Below, in pieces: positions 13,399-23,959 of a DNA stretch of 64,000 nt (position 1 is its first letter; each line of letters begins with the position of its first letter). The stretch spans positions 14,910,476 to 14,974,475 of the forward strand of contig CM026428.1 in assembly GCA_014871385.1 (NCBI GenBank), read 5' to 3'. Both the position numbers and the translations under genes were made by a program. The notes beneath the pieces were generated by a model, which was not told the origin of the DNA, did not search any database, and saw only the letters and a program-made list of their open reading frames with translations. This DNA is from Ceratodon purpureus. Lineage: Eukaryota; Streptophyta; Bryopsida; Pseudoditrichales; Ditrichaceae.

Positions 13399-14222
13399 TT
13401 AACCCCTAAAGAAAAAAGCAACCACTTTTGGGTTGCGCCAAAAATTGAAAACCCCGTAAAATGCCCTAAAAGGGTCGGATTTGAGTGTTTTTTGTTCCTA
13501 ACCTCTTTAGAATCAAGTTGGCAATAAGAATATGCTAAAATTTTGGTGAAAAGGTGAAACCCTAATTTCAGAAAAAAGAAAGAACATGAGTCGGTCCTAT
13601 GTTTCTACAGTGAAGTTAGCGTTTCTACAGTGAAAATGTTTCAACCAAACTTTGAGCACATTGAAAGCTGAAATGAAGATCTCTCCCTTGTGGATTTATT
13701 TTTTTAGCATTTTTTTATTGGGAAATGCTTGTATGACCACTCTTTTATGGCTTCACCGTTTTGGATTTATCATAAACCCTTTTGAATTTTGCAGAAAGTG
13801 CCATGTTGAAAAAAATAAAATTTAGAGTGACACTTATGTTAAACCCATTTTCTCCAAATTGGTAATTCGAAAAAATCTAAAAAAAATTGTGCATGTTTCT
13901 AACATATTAGAAGAGAGAATTAGCTTTAATTGCCAAGTTTTTATAAATTTTTGAATTAACAATTTTTAGTCAAAATCAGAAACTCACTGTTAATATTTCA
14001 GAAATTCACTAATTTTCCAAACTTCACATATTATTATCTTCCAATCCGTTGGTTCTCCAAACCCAAAATTCGGTACAGATTTTAGTAACCCACTACTTTC
14101 AAAGATCCTACGGTTAAATTGTTTATGGTGATTTTCAAATTTGTCTTACTTTGGAAAATGCAAGAATGACGCTGTAGGTACTGAAAAACTGTAGAAATAC
14201 CCCTTCGTCCTTTAGGGGTTAA
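13399..14222. mobile_element. TTAA-flanked inverted-repeat element, copy A
   Basis: The ends are TTAA-CCCCTAAAG on the left and CTTTAGGGG-TTAA on the right. This is a short perfect terminal inverted repeat bounded by TTAA on both sides. The interior (about 0.8 kb) is AT-rich, non-coding and different from copies B and C elsewhere in the window. TTAA on both sides is what piggyBac-type insertion leaves; a TA duplication with a one-base-longer repeat cannot be excluded. Confidence 0.6.
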
Positions 14223-14861
14223 ATTACTCATTGTATTTAGAGACATTTAGTATAGTATGTTGTCTAATATTGTAACTTTAAAGAATATATAATATATTCA
14301 AATTTTCAATTTGAAAAAATTTAATATTTTTATATATATCTATACATAAATAATTGGATGACATGGTAGTTATTTAAATACAATATGTATCCATTTATAA
14401 CAATTTTATTTCACTTATACTAGGCACTTAAACTATAGTCAATTTCTATTAAAAAAATGATTTAAATAATAAATGTTGTCTAAGAGCATACTAGAACTGT
14501 AAATCTAATATAATAGAAATATTTTAAAAATTCTCTTCAATTGCATATCATTAATTGAAATTTACTTTAAAGAGAACTTAAAAATCCGGAGAAAAGTTAT
14601 GAACTTTGTAAATTTTACTATGTCAAATACATATTGAAAATTCATATAATATGAGAATTTACTCTTACTGTAGAAAACAAAAACTATATATTTATAAAAT
14701 GCAATATGTTTAAAGAATAATGTATGTAAAAAAGAATACTATTATACATATGCAATTGAAGGTTTATAGTCCAAATACAAATCCAAATTTATATAGAGAA
14801 AACAAAATATTCAATATTGTGCATTTCTCCATACACAAAGAAAAGGGAAAAGAAATAAAAT

Positions 14862-16341
14862 CTAAATAGCACCATAAAATTCCTCAGAAGCTAGCCAACT
14901 CTTAGTAAGACGGTCATTAATACCATCACGTAGTTTCTGCTCCAATACATGATAACCTAGAAAAAATGTAGACTTCTGAAACAACGCAATATCCAGTTGT
15001 CCAGTTGATCCAGTAGTCTTTGAACAATGAACTATATCATTGCTCTTGTACAGAAGAATATGTCTGATAGCATGATCAAAATAGTAACCAAGAGTTGTAA
15101 AATAAAACCTCGTTTCATTTCCAGCATCATCTTTAGTACCTACATTCAAAAAATACAATTACAATTAATTTATTTATTTTTAAATTAAAAATTAAAAATT
15201 ATAAAAATTATAAAATTTTAAGGATTACCGAGTATTTACCATTGGCTCTCAACCATATAAAAAAGCTGTAGTTCAGATCTTCATCGTCTGTATGAGGGTT
15301 ACATGAATAATCCTTGGTAACACTTATTGCTCTGAAAGGAGATTCACCAACTCTCCCAACATCTGCTAGTAAATTCTCTTAGCCAAAATCATTTCTGACT
15401 GCTCCAAGACTGTTAAAAATAATGACTTCAAATGGTTGTAAAGCATAGAAGCTAGTTTTTCACCATAAGAGTAACAGAGAGGTTCATCCTGCTTAAATCT
15501 GCAAAAATATTAACAAAAAAATAACATTTATGTAAAAATAATTATAAAGACTTAAACTATAAATAAACTAAAAAAATAATTAAAAAAAATATAAAAGTAC
15601 TATTTGTATAATGGAACTTACCTTCCAATATAGCCGTGGCTATGGCAAAAACCGTGGCACATCACTCTCGTGCCACCTTTTATTCCTTCATTCTTTTCAT
15701 CCTTTCTTATAGAATTACCATTTTTTGCAAGGTATAGTCCCAAAGTAGTCATCTCTTTAAAATCATTTCCATTGAATTGTCCATTAACAATTTGAAGGAC
15801 ATATTCATTTGTACCATTGGATAGGATAGTGGTTGGACCTGTCAGCTTCTCATAATCTTCAAGTTTTCAACCGCTGCAGGTAAATCAAAATTCTTCTAAA
15901 ACTTTTTGGTCTGCTTTGTTCCTTGGTTGCCATAAATAACCTATGGTACGTGAGAACCTCTTTAAGCTAATGGTGATGTAGCAGATAAACATGTCGAAAG
16001 ATAAACAAGTGTTTTTTGAACACATAAAGTTCAAGTTGTTCATAATTTGCCGGCAAATTCTCCCTCTAACAGCACTCCTTGTCGCACTTGAAACTCTTTC
16101 TCTCTTCCATCCACCTTAGATCAAGTTTCAAGAGAAAATGGTAGAATAACTCCAAATTTTTTATATTCTTGTGAATTATTTCCTTAGAATGATCATCAAG
16201 TCCTTGGCAAACAACTATTTTAGAAGATGAAGAACAAAAGAAATCTTCATCTTCTCTCAATATCAAATCTAGACCACTTGGTGAAGTAATATTCTCCCGA
16301 GGCTGTTTAGATGATTTTTTTCCTCTTCTTTCACTTGCCAT
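14862..16341 (-). pseudogene. Broken TET/JBP-like 2OG-Fe(II) dioxygenase gene, copy 1
   Basis: Reading the minus strand, coding-like exons appear at 16341-16066 (begins MASERRGKKSSKQ), about 15880-15623, about 15490-15240 and 15142-14862. The third carries GRVGESPFRAI followed by NPHTDDEDLNYSFFIWL, an H-x-D iron-binding signature. The last carries FYFTTLGYYFDHA and, further on, IVHCSKTTG at the position of the second iron-binding His. This order matches the double-stranded beta-helix of TET/JBP-type dioxygenases. The second exon has a Cys/His-rich motif (VMCHGFCHSHG). At least one frameshift near 15870 and a frameshift plus an in-frame stop near 15390-15420 break the frame. A second degraded copy lies at 19405-20140. 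Family assignment rests on motif order only. Confidence 0.5.
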
Positions 16342-18636
16342 CCTATATGAAACAAATAAAAAAATTCATTAAAATTAAAACTAAATTTTAAACTTTTCTA
16401 AGAGAAAACTATCATTCAAGTAATATAATAAATTTAACTTTAAATTTTAGTTTTTTACTCTTGAAATTTCCTTAATATGTCAAATCTTTTGGAAAAAAGA
16501 TAACATCTATTGTATACATTAATTAAAATTTTATTAGATTTTTTAAGTTGAAAATAACATAAAAAATCCGGACAGTCAACCTTCTTGAGAAGACAATTCA
16601 CTAAACTAGTTTTCACATAAAGAGATCAAATAATATTTTATGATTTTTTTAAGGAACATTTAGAATCCAACTTATCAACCTTTTTTGGAAGATAGGCCAC
16701 TAACCGAGTTCTCAATAACATTTTAGATTTTATTAAAAAAGGAATTAAATAGAATATCAACAATCCGAAGAGTCAGTCCTTTTGGGAAGACAATCCACCA
16801 AGCGAGTTCTCATATAAATTTAAAACGATATTTTATAATTTTTTAGAAAACATCAGGATTTGACTTATCAACCTTTTTAGGAAAATAAACCACCAACTAA
16901 GTCCTTGAATGTAATTTGATAAATTACAAAGTTTATATTAAAATAAAAAATACATTTATTTTTAAATAATTAGTTATATCACTTCAAATTTGAAAAACAT
17001 GTTAGAATTCAAGATTTAATGTAGCCAGTGCATTTCATTGAAGAAAAGAAAACATTAAAACCTTAGAAATGCAATCACAACAACTAAAAGAATCAACTTG
17101 AATAAAAGAAACAACAACAATACCTAATACCCTCGGGCCTCGATGAAGGTCGTAGTGCAGAGCAAAGGGTGTCAATTGCATCAGGATGACAATACAATTT
17201 GTTATGTCTATACACCTTCACTGCATCAAATTAACAAGCAAATTAAAGTTCCAACTGTTTGTACATTCTTGGCAGGTTACGAACTTTGGAACCACAAGCA
17301 AATTATGACCAAAACAAAAGTTCCAACTTTTTAAATACAACTGGAGTAAACTATCTTGATAGAAAAGCATGTCATATACCAGACGAAGAACCTTGTCGCA
17401 TGTTGGGTTGCCCTGTTATATCCAAAGCTGGGGTTAAACTGAATGGATTGCTCGTGATCGCCTGTACCGAGGCACCAGTATGGACATGTTAATATTTCTA
17501 ATTCTAAAAGAACCATCTCAATAGATGAGGTTTTACCTAGATTGTCATGTCAAGATTCATAATATGATTGTTGTAAAAAGTGGCCCAAGCAACTCACCTA
17601 CTCATCAAGCTCCTGCCAAGTCATATTGATGATTCAAAAGCCCCTGACTATTCCGTTTCCTCTGGTGGTTGACGTTCTAAGGTGCTGAAATCTGAGATAA
17701 ATCTCAGGACATGACAATTCACGAGCTGACTGCAATTTTCCATCAATCAACTACACTTGACCAACGAAACTCCATTAATACTACAATTTTATTATCACTT
17801 CAGAAACCATTACATCATTATGCTGTTTTTCTATATCTCTCTACGGTACTCTTATATCCCCTCAGTCCGTTCTTGGCATGCCTTGCAGCAACCAATCTTC
17901 AACGGCAGTTATTTCCTTTTTTGGCTAAGTGACTATCAACCTCCTAGAGCATAATCACCATCCAAATTTCTGACGTGGTCGCAACCTGCATCCAGCTGGA
18001 CTCCTTCAGCATTGCTCTCTCGAATGTATTGATCGGAAAATATTTCGTTCAACAGTGCCCATCCATGATGTTTCAGAAGTTGCAACAATAAATTGGTCAG
18101 ATTCTTGCCATTTTTACTTTGTGACGTTTTTATTTGAAATGGAATTGGATTGAATCCCTTGAAAATTACAAAAAGGCACGATTGAAAAGTCACGTTTTGA
18201 AGAGTCACGGCTGATTTTGAAAAGTTGCACTTCATTTTCAAAAGGTGAAAGGTCACATAAATTAGTCAAAGAAGTAATTAATTTAAAAAACATACAGAAC
18301 ATTAAAAACTAAAAAGACATAAAATGAAAAGGTACTAATTAATGTGACCTTTCAAAAATGAGCCGAACCTTTTCACCCATGAAGAGATACTAAGAACAAT
18401 TTAAATAGTTTTGTCAAAGCGTATTTACACTCTCATTGATTTGTTTGTAAATTCGTTTGTTTAACATTTGTTTAATTAAAAATTAATTTTCAAATATATT
18501 CTCAAGGTCTACAGATTTCGAATTCACTAGAAGACTTATATCAAGAATTTTATTTTTTTTGTTTTGTTCAAGACTTATTTTCATTTTGAGGAAATATTAG
18601 TTACTTCAAGGTATATTGATTCTTGGATTTACAGAG
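16342..18636. other. AT-rich intergenic DNA
   Basis: No gene can be supported. Between about 16560 and 16910 a phrase of roughly 100 bp recurs three or four times in degenerate form: each has a bit like CAACCTTTTTGGAAGA, then a segment like CCACTAACCGAGTTCTCA. This points to an old tandem array. Short open frames at 17143-17500 and 17711-18256 have no recognisable features. Confidence 0.4.
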
Positions 18637-19046
18637 ATGGCTCCAACTCATAAATTTGACAAAGTATGTGACTTATGTGAAACAAAGCACATCGATGATT
18701 CATCTTGGAAAGCACATATTCAAGGAAAAAAACATCGATTGAATATGAATTTACAAAAGTCATCAACAGAGGAACAAATTCTACAACAACCATCATCTTC
18801 AAACTTCCATTCTAGTAAGACTTGTACAATCCATTCTTGCAAAATTTGTATGCCATATTTCGCATCCATAGTGTTTGTTTTAATTATCTGTATTGATTGA
18901 TTTCAGTCATGATATCGCGTCTAGTTATCAATTTGTTTTTTATGTTGCTAGAATCTTTTCCAACCACGCATGATGAACTTGTGAAAAAACCTAGCTCTAT
19001 AGAAAGCCTTCGTGCGAATGGCATTTCTATTCCTGGCACCAAATGA
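18637..19046 (+). CDS. Small U1/matrin-type C2H2 zinc-finger protein
   Basis: Two exons, 18637-18814 and 18952-19046, join in frame to 90 residues. The finger is VCDLCETKHIDDSSWKAHI followed by QGKKH, with C-x2-C and H-x5-H spacing as in zinc fingers of dsRNA-binding and splicing proteins (zf-met, U1 type). The rest is low-complexity Ser/Gln then SIESLRANGISIPGTK. The splice sites are GTAAGA and TTGCTAG. Coding-like sequence continues past the stop to about 19325 in shifted frames, so this may be the intact front part of a larger decayed gene. It stands head to head with dioxygenase-like copy 2 on the other strand. Confidence 0.45.
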
Positions 19047-19339
19047 ATGAGGTGATGAATCGCACTTTTTTTTCTCGACCCTCTAGCACTTTGGACATCA
19101 CAGGATATAAAGAAATATTGAACTCATGCGTCTTGATGGACAGAGAGGAAATCATTGGAATATTGTGTCATAACTATATTCCATAAGAAGAAAGACAAGA
19201 CTGTTTTAGAACTCTCATTTCTCTTTATGAGGAAGGGGGGTTGTGCCTAGAGGAAAAGCTAGGGCTTGTAGAAACATGATCATGTGTGGTTGGCACCATG
19301 ACAAAGTTCTCCACAAGCCACGCATGTGAGTTACTTTTG

Positions 19340-19340
<1 letters not shown>

Positions 19341-19372
<32 letters not shown>
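19341..19372. repeat. (ATT)n microsatellite
   Basis: About ten uninterrupted ATT/TTA triplets, flanked on both sides by the phrase TTACTTTTGTTTATTATT, so the repeat seems to have expanded inside a short duplication. Confidence 0.9.
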
Positions 19373-19374
<2 letters not shown>

Positions 19375-19404
19375 TTTTGTTTATTATTTTGACCATTTTT
19401 ATTA

Positions 19405-20140
19405 CTACATAAATTTCCTTTTTCTGGATTCTTTTGGATTATTTACAAGCAAAGCATCCAATTTAGAGCTAATTTCAAAGTTTGCAACTGAATCACTAAT
19501 TTTTTGTAATTTATGCATGTGTTTTCTACATTGATTAAGAATAGAAACTTTTGTTGCGAGAGCACAACCCATTTGAATGAATCCCTTGTTCTTCAACGTG
19601 CCGTGTCTCATTTTGGCTGAATCTAGCAGTAAAAATTTCCATTACGTGGCTTGATGTATACGCCATAGTCTGGTAAAACAAATTCACCGCCCCTTCTTGT
19701 ATGATTGTTTTCATTTTCAGCATCTGTGATACATCAGAATTACAAAAAACGTTTTATACACATAAATAGATGCATGAACTATGAAGTTCTTATGTATTTT
19801 TACTTTTTGTAAGATTGTATGCATTAAAATGTTTGTTTACCTTCATGAAACCAAAATATAAATCCCATGCCAGAATCATTGGAATCATTATAGGCATCTC
19901 TAAAGTAATTTCTTGAAATTCCCATCGTTGTAAATGGAGTACGTCCAATTCTTCCCCATTTCTATAGAATCCACTTTGATCGCATTCCCTCCAACAGTTT
20001 GAGCCAAGATTTAAAATCTTTCTTCATATGGGTCATCACTTTGTTGCAAAAACTTCCACTTCTTTTATGCATAAGAATAGCATCTGCCTTTTTTGCTTTG
20101 TTATTGCCTCTAGACTGGGCATATCTGGAAATAAGTATAT
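19405..20140 (-). pseudogene. Broken TET/JBP-like 2OG-Fe(II) dioxygenase gene, copy 2
   Basis: On the minus strand, about 20130-19845 reads through ADAILMHKRSGSF and then GRIGRTPFTTMGISRNYF, which aligns with GRVGESPFRAISVTKDYS of copy 1. After an intron, about 19720-19535 reads GGEFVLPDYGVYIKPRNGN and, after a one-base frame change, LLLDSAKMRHGTLKNKGF. The HGT motif and the preceding LPDYGVYI strand are typical of TET/JBP dioxygenase domains. The first iron-binding His of copy 1 (in NPHTDD) is Tyr here (DAYNDS). A stop at about 19975 and the frameshift near 19632 make it a pseudogene. It is a paralogue of copy 1, 4 kb away on the same strand. Confidence 0.55.
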
Positions 20141-20708
20141 ATATAAAATTTAAAGAACTTTTGAAATATCAATTTTTGTTATAATAGCTTTTATATGTTG
20201 CTTATATATTCCATATCATTATTTTAAAAACAAAGTACAAAACAATTAATTTTTAAGACAAATCTTGATCTAAATCGATCTCAAAATAATCAAAGGACTA
20301 GATGGAAATTTAACGGATTATATGTCATTTCAGCAAAATTAGTCTGCTATGTAACAGGTATAAACGCAGGCTGGCTGTAGTTTTTGTGTAATGTCCAATA
20401 GCTACATAAGGTGGATTTAAAAGTTGCAATGTTAAACAGACATTGCCTATATCTAGTAGCCTGAAACCCTTGCAATAAACTTGTCAGTTGTGTTTGACAA
20501 GAGAATCCCGAGCGCGTTATGTGGATAACACATTCTGTGAGAAATTGGCTCAGAATTGGCTCACATAGAAGCAATTGGCAATGTTTTTCGATCAGAAGGA
20601 AACTTATAAGTAGATGTGTACTTCAATTACTTTGAAACCTTAGTTGGAGGGATCCGGAATGCAGCTGTGAAACTGCTTGTAACTCTAATGCTTTAATTTG
20701 TATTTTAT

Positions 20709-21490
20709 TTGACTCCCCTCTCTCAGATGGCCTCTGCACGCCTTGGAGTTCCCATGTTCAATACTGGACAAGGCAACAACTCCAATAGTTTGCGGCGAGG
20801 AGCCGGAGTAAGCATCTGTGGTGGCATGTGGCAAGATGTCAACGGCACACAACGGAGCAACAAGCGTTCCGCCATAATTGATCCAAACGCCGAGACTCAT
20901 GAAGAGTCAAATATGCCTAATCCATGCATGCGGAGCCAATGTTCACCAGCTGTACAAGATTTTGCTCCAACATTTCGCCCATTGCCATCAAGAAGACATG
21001 ATGTACCATTGCTACAACATCAGGAGCATCAACATAAAGCCAAGAGCAATTTCAGAGGCAGTATGGATAGGTGGATATCATGCAACGAGCAGCAATAGTG
21101 CAGGCATTTCAAAGTCGAGTTAAAGCGATGTGTCGTGTACATTTGCGAGATTGCCATGAGTCATGGATTGTGCAGAAGCATGGTGCAGGAGTGGACGCCA
21201 TTCTGGAGGGTTTGTTGGCTAGTTTCAAAAACTATCCTCATTAGGATTGAAGGAAGGTAGTGCGAGAAATTGACATCCGACAACAAAGGCGAAGGAACCG
21301 TTATTGTTCTCATGCTGTAAAGCGAGGGGTCATTAAGCCTGGAACTTGCACTCGTGCTTCTTGGGAGTTTTTTGTAGCAGACGCCACAGAGCATCAGGTG
21401 GATCCAAATTGGAACGCAAGACAGATGAATGCACTTTGTCATCGCCGTCATGTGCCAAATAGGCTGGGAAGTCCTTCATGTGCCAAATAG
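20709..21490 (+). pseudogene. Degenerate coding-like stretch, possibly ankyrin/IQ-type remnant
   Basis: Several overlapping frames have protein-like composition but none stays open. DPNAETHEE in one frame is followed in the next by ACGANVHQLYKILLQHF, which resembles an ankyrin repeat split by a frameshift. Further on RAAIVQAFQSRVKAM looks like an IQ-type helix, then a stop at about 21243. The tail at 21260-21490 (AVKRGVIKPGTC, then NALCHRRHV) has Cys and His spaced as in a zinc ribbon. I regard this as a gene remnant of uncertain family. Confidence 0.25.
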
Positions 21491-22479
21491 GCAAAGAGTC
21501 CTTCATCAATGAATTTGTGAGTATGTTTTGCACATGCTATTATTTATTGACACTAGGGCAGAGATGCGTCAAAAATGACGTAAATCCACACTACCCTGAA
21601 TTAGTGTGGAAAAAATATCCAATTTAACATGGCGCGCGTCAAGCGTTTTAACGTGAAAAAATCACCAATAACGTCACTGCGTCAAAGAGGATATGGGTGA
21701 AACGCGAATAGAATTTATACGTTCAAAATAACGGCATCACGTTAAATTAAACGGACACATTCCTATTGGACAATAACTTTTTCACCTACTTTTTTACCTC
21801 AAGGAACTTTATATATGACTAAATATAGTAAGTCTCCATGTCAGCACGTTTTTTATAACAGGGAGGACGTTTATCTTAACAGGTGCTACGTTAAAATGTG
21901 TTAAAAAAAACGTAACACATTGACTGACGTGTAATGAGTGCGCTGACGTGGAATGCTTGAAGAGTCAATGGCTGACGTGGAAGGTAGTTTTGACTATGGT
22001 TGACCATAGTAGTATCTAGAGCAGCGCGTTTCTTATAACATTGAGGCGTTATAGGTAACAGGCGCCACGTTCAAGTATGTTAAAAAAAACGTACTCAGAA
22101 GTCTGACGTGGAATGAATGTGCTGACGTGGAAGGTTTAGGGTTTGACCGGTCAAGCAATGTTTGAGAGCCCAAAGGGGCTGTCAACATTGACGCGCGCGT
22201 TTCTTGTGATAGAAAGTGCGTTAAGATGTGTTACAAAAAACATACGAACATATCTGACGTGGAATGCGTGCGCTCACGTGGAACGTGTGCATGGAGCAAT
22301 TTGGTGACGTGGAATGTAAGATTTGACTTGCAATATTTTATTTGGGAGTCTAGGAGGTTGTCAACAGTGATGCACACGTTTCTTGGGTCAGAAAGTGCGT
22401 TCCTTGTAACGGGAAGTGCGTTTCTTGTAACATAAAGTGCGTTCAAATGTATTACAAAAAATGAAGGCAGCTAAGGTTG

Positions 22480-22526
22480 GCGGCTAGGGTTTGACGGCTA
22501 GGGTTTGGCGGCTAGGTTTTGGAGGG
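22480..22526. repeat. Triplicated GGCTAGGGTTTG-like motif
   Basis: Three successive units of about 15 bp (GGCGGCTAGGGTTTG type) inside the CACTA element. They resemble plant telomere-like TAGGGTTT motifs, but the unit length is wrong for true telomere repeats. Confidence 0.6.
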
Positions 22527-22586
22527 GATTTTGGATTGAGGATTGACTCTTTTATTCTCTATCTGGATGTTTCAGCTGGAGCTAGG

Positions 22587-22743
22587 AGTGTGTGTGTGTG
22601 TGTGTGAGTATGGAGCAAGGAGTGTGTGTGTGTGTGTGAGTATGGAGCAAGGAGTGTGTGTGAGTATGGAGCTAAGAGTGTGTGTGTGTGTGTGTGTGTG
22701 AGTGTGGAGCTAGGAATGTGTGTGTGTGTGTGTGTGTGTGTGA
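22587..22743. repeat. (GT)n microsatellite nested in a minisatellite
   Basis: Runs of GT alternate with the phrase GAGTATGGAGCAAGGA or variants, giving four to five units of roughly 30-40 bp. The array sits in the centre of the CACTA element. Confidence 0.85.
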
Positions 22744-23959
22744 GCGTAGAAGTTGAATATTACTTTTCTAAGGCCATTACTTTCCTTTATCCTAATGATG
22801 ACGCAATTGTGTATATAGGAAGAAGTTGGGGGTTTGGAGAAATTGCTGGGATAAAATGCAATAGTGCTTGTGAAAACCTTTAAACGGGTAAGAGCTTCAT
22901 GATACTAAATCTTCAGATGGGATTGTTTGGCTGATTTGTTGCTGTGACCTCACTGTTGGCTTGATCACGTGGGCTATCTAGATTAAGAAGAATCTAGCCT
23001 GAGCCCCTGGAATGTACGCACCATTTGCGTCCTCTACATGCCAATCGCATCTCCAAGAAGTGGACGAGTTCTTTTTGGTAGAAAGTTGTATGCTATCGCA
23101 ATGTAGAGGTAGACTTTATGTATTTTGTATTTGAATGACAGAACATTGTATCAAAATGTTACAGCGTGTATAATTGTGTTTTAAATGACGCTTTGTTTGC
23201 GTTTTGAATGACGATCTCTTGCGTTGCAGCTTACGCTTAATAGTGTTTGTATGTGTCATAATGATCATGAGCTATGCGTCCGGATAAACATTAAATTGCG
23301 TTTCAATGAACACCCAAAATCCACTTTGATGTTACTATGAGTTGACGCTGCGAGCGTCAACTTCCGTCTAAATGCGTTTTTCAAAACGCATTCAAATACG
23401 TGACACATGCGTTTATTAGCATCCAAACACGTTATAATGAACGTCCACACTACGTTTACGTAAACATACAAAACATGTCACACTACGTTTACGTAAATAC
23501 ACAAAAATCGTCAACATAAACCGTTTTTGTAAACATTCAAAACCCGACACCATAAATGCATCCGCGAATATTCTCCAATCCATGATCATGACACGTGTCA
23601 CCATCTCGACCATTGAAATCAAGTGCCACGTCAACTGCCACGCAATATCTGACGTGGAATGGACAATGGAGGAAAACATCCACGTAAACTCCAACGTGGA
23701 ATGAAAAACAGCGGGAAATGCTCATGTGGCAAAAAGTAACTCCCTTGATTTACTGACCCCAGGTAACTTCTGGCTATTCCAAGTAACGTGGTTTAAAAGA
23801 GATGACGTGGGCACGTTAAACCATTTTAACGTGCCATGACGCGCCGCGTCATAATCAAAAGACCTATGTGACAGGGCGCGTCACTTTGGACTAGTCAAAA
23901 AATCCACGTTAAACCGCATTAAACGGCGTTATCTTTGACGCATCTCTGCCCTAGTGTGA

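Larger units (their letters stand above)
21551..23956. mobile_element. Non-autonomous CACTA (EnSpm-type) transposon, 2406 bp, complete
   Basis: The element begins CACTAGGGCAGAGATGCGTC and ends with the exact reverse complement; the perfect terminal repeat is 23 bp and continues imperfectly to about 30 bp. Target duplications of 3 bp, TGA at 21548-21550 and TGA at 23957-23959, match CACTA insertion. Subterminal regions are full of TGACGTGGAATG-type motifs in both orientations, as expected of transposase-binding repeats. The left half has four diverged tandem units of about 170-180 bp starting near 21843, 22022, 22190 and 22369. No transposase frame is present, so it would depend on an autonomous relative. 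The exact ends suggest a fairly recent insertion. Confidence 0.9.

Noticed and set aside
13183-13527. 114-codon frame in a GC-richer patch
   Set aside because: The right part runs into the TTAA element and no domain or codon pattern supports it.
22480-22526. Telomere-like TAGGGTTT motifs as an interstitial telomere
   Set aside because: The unit is about 15 bp and only three copies exist, all inside the CACTA element.
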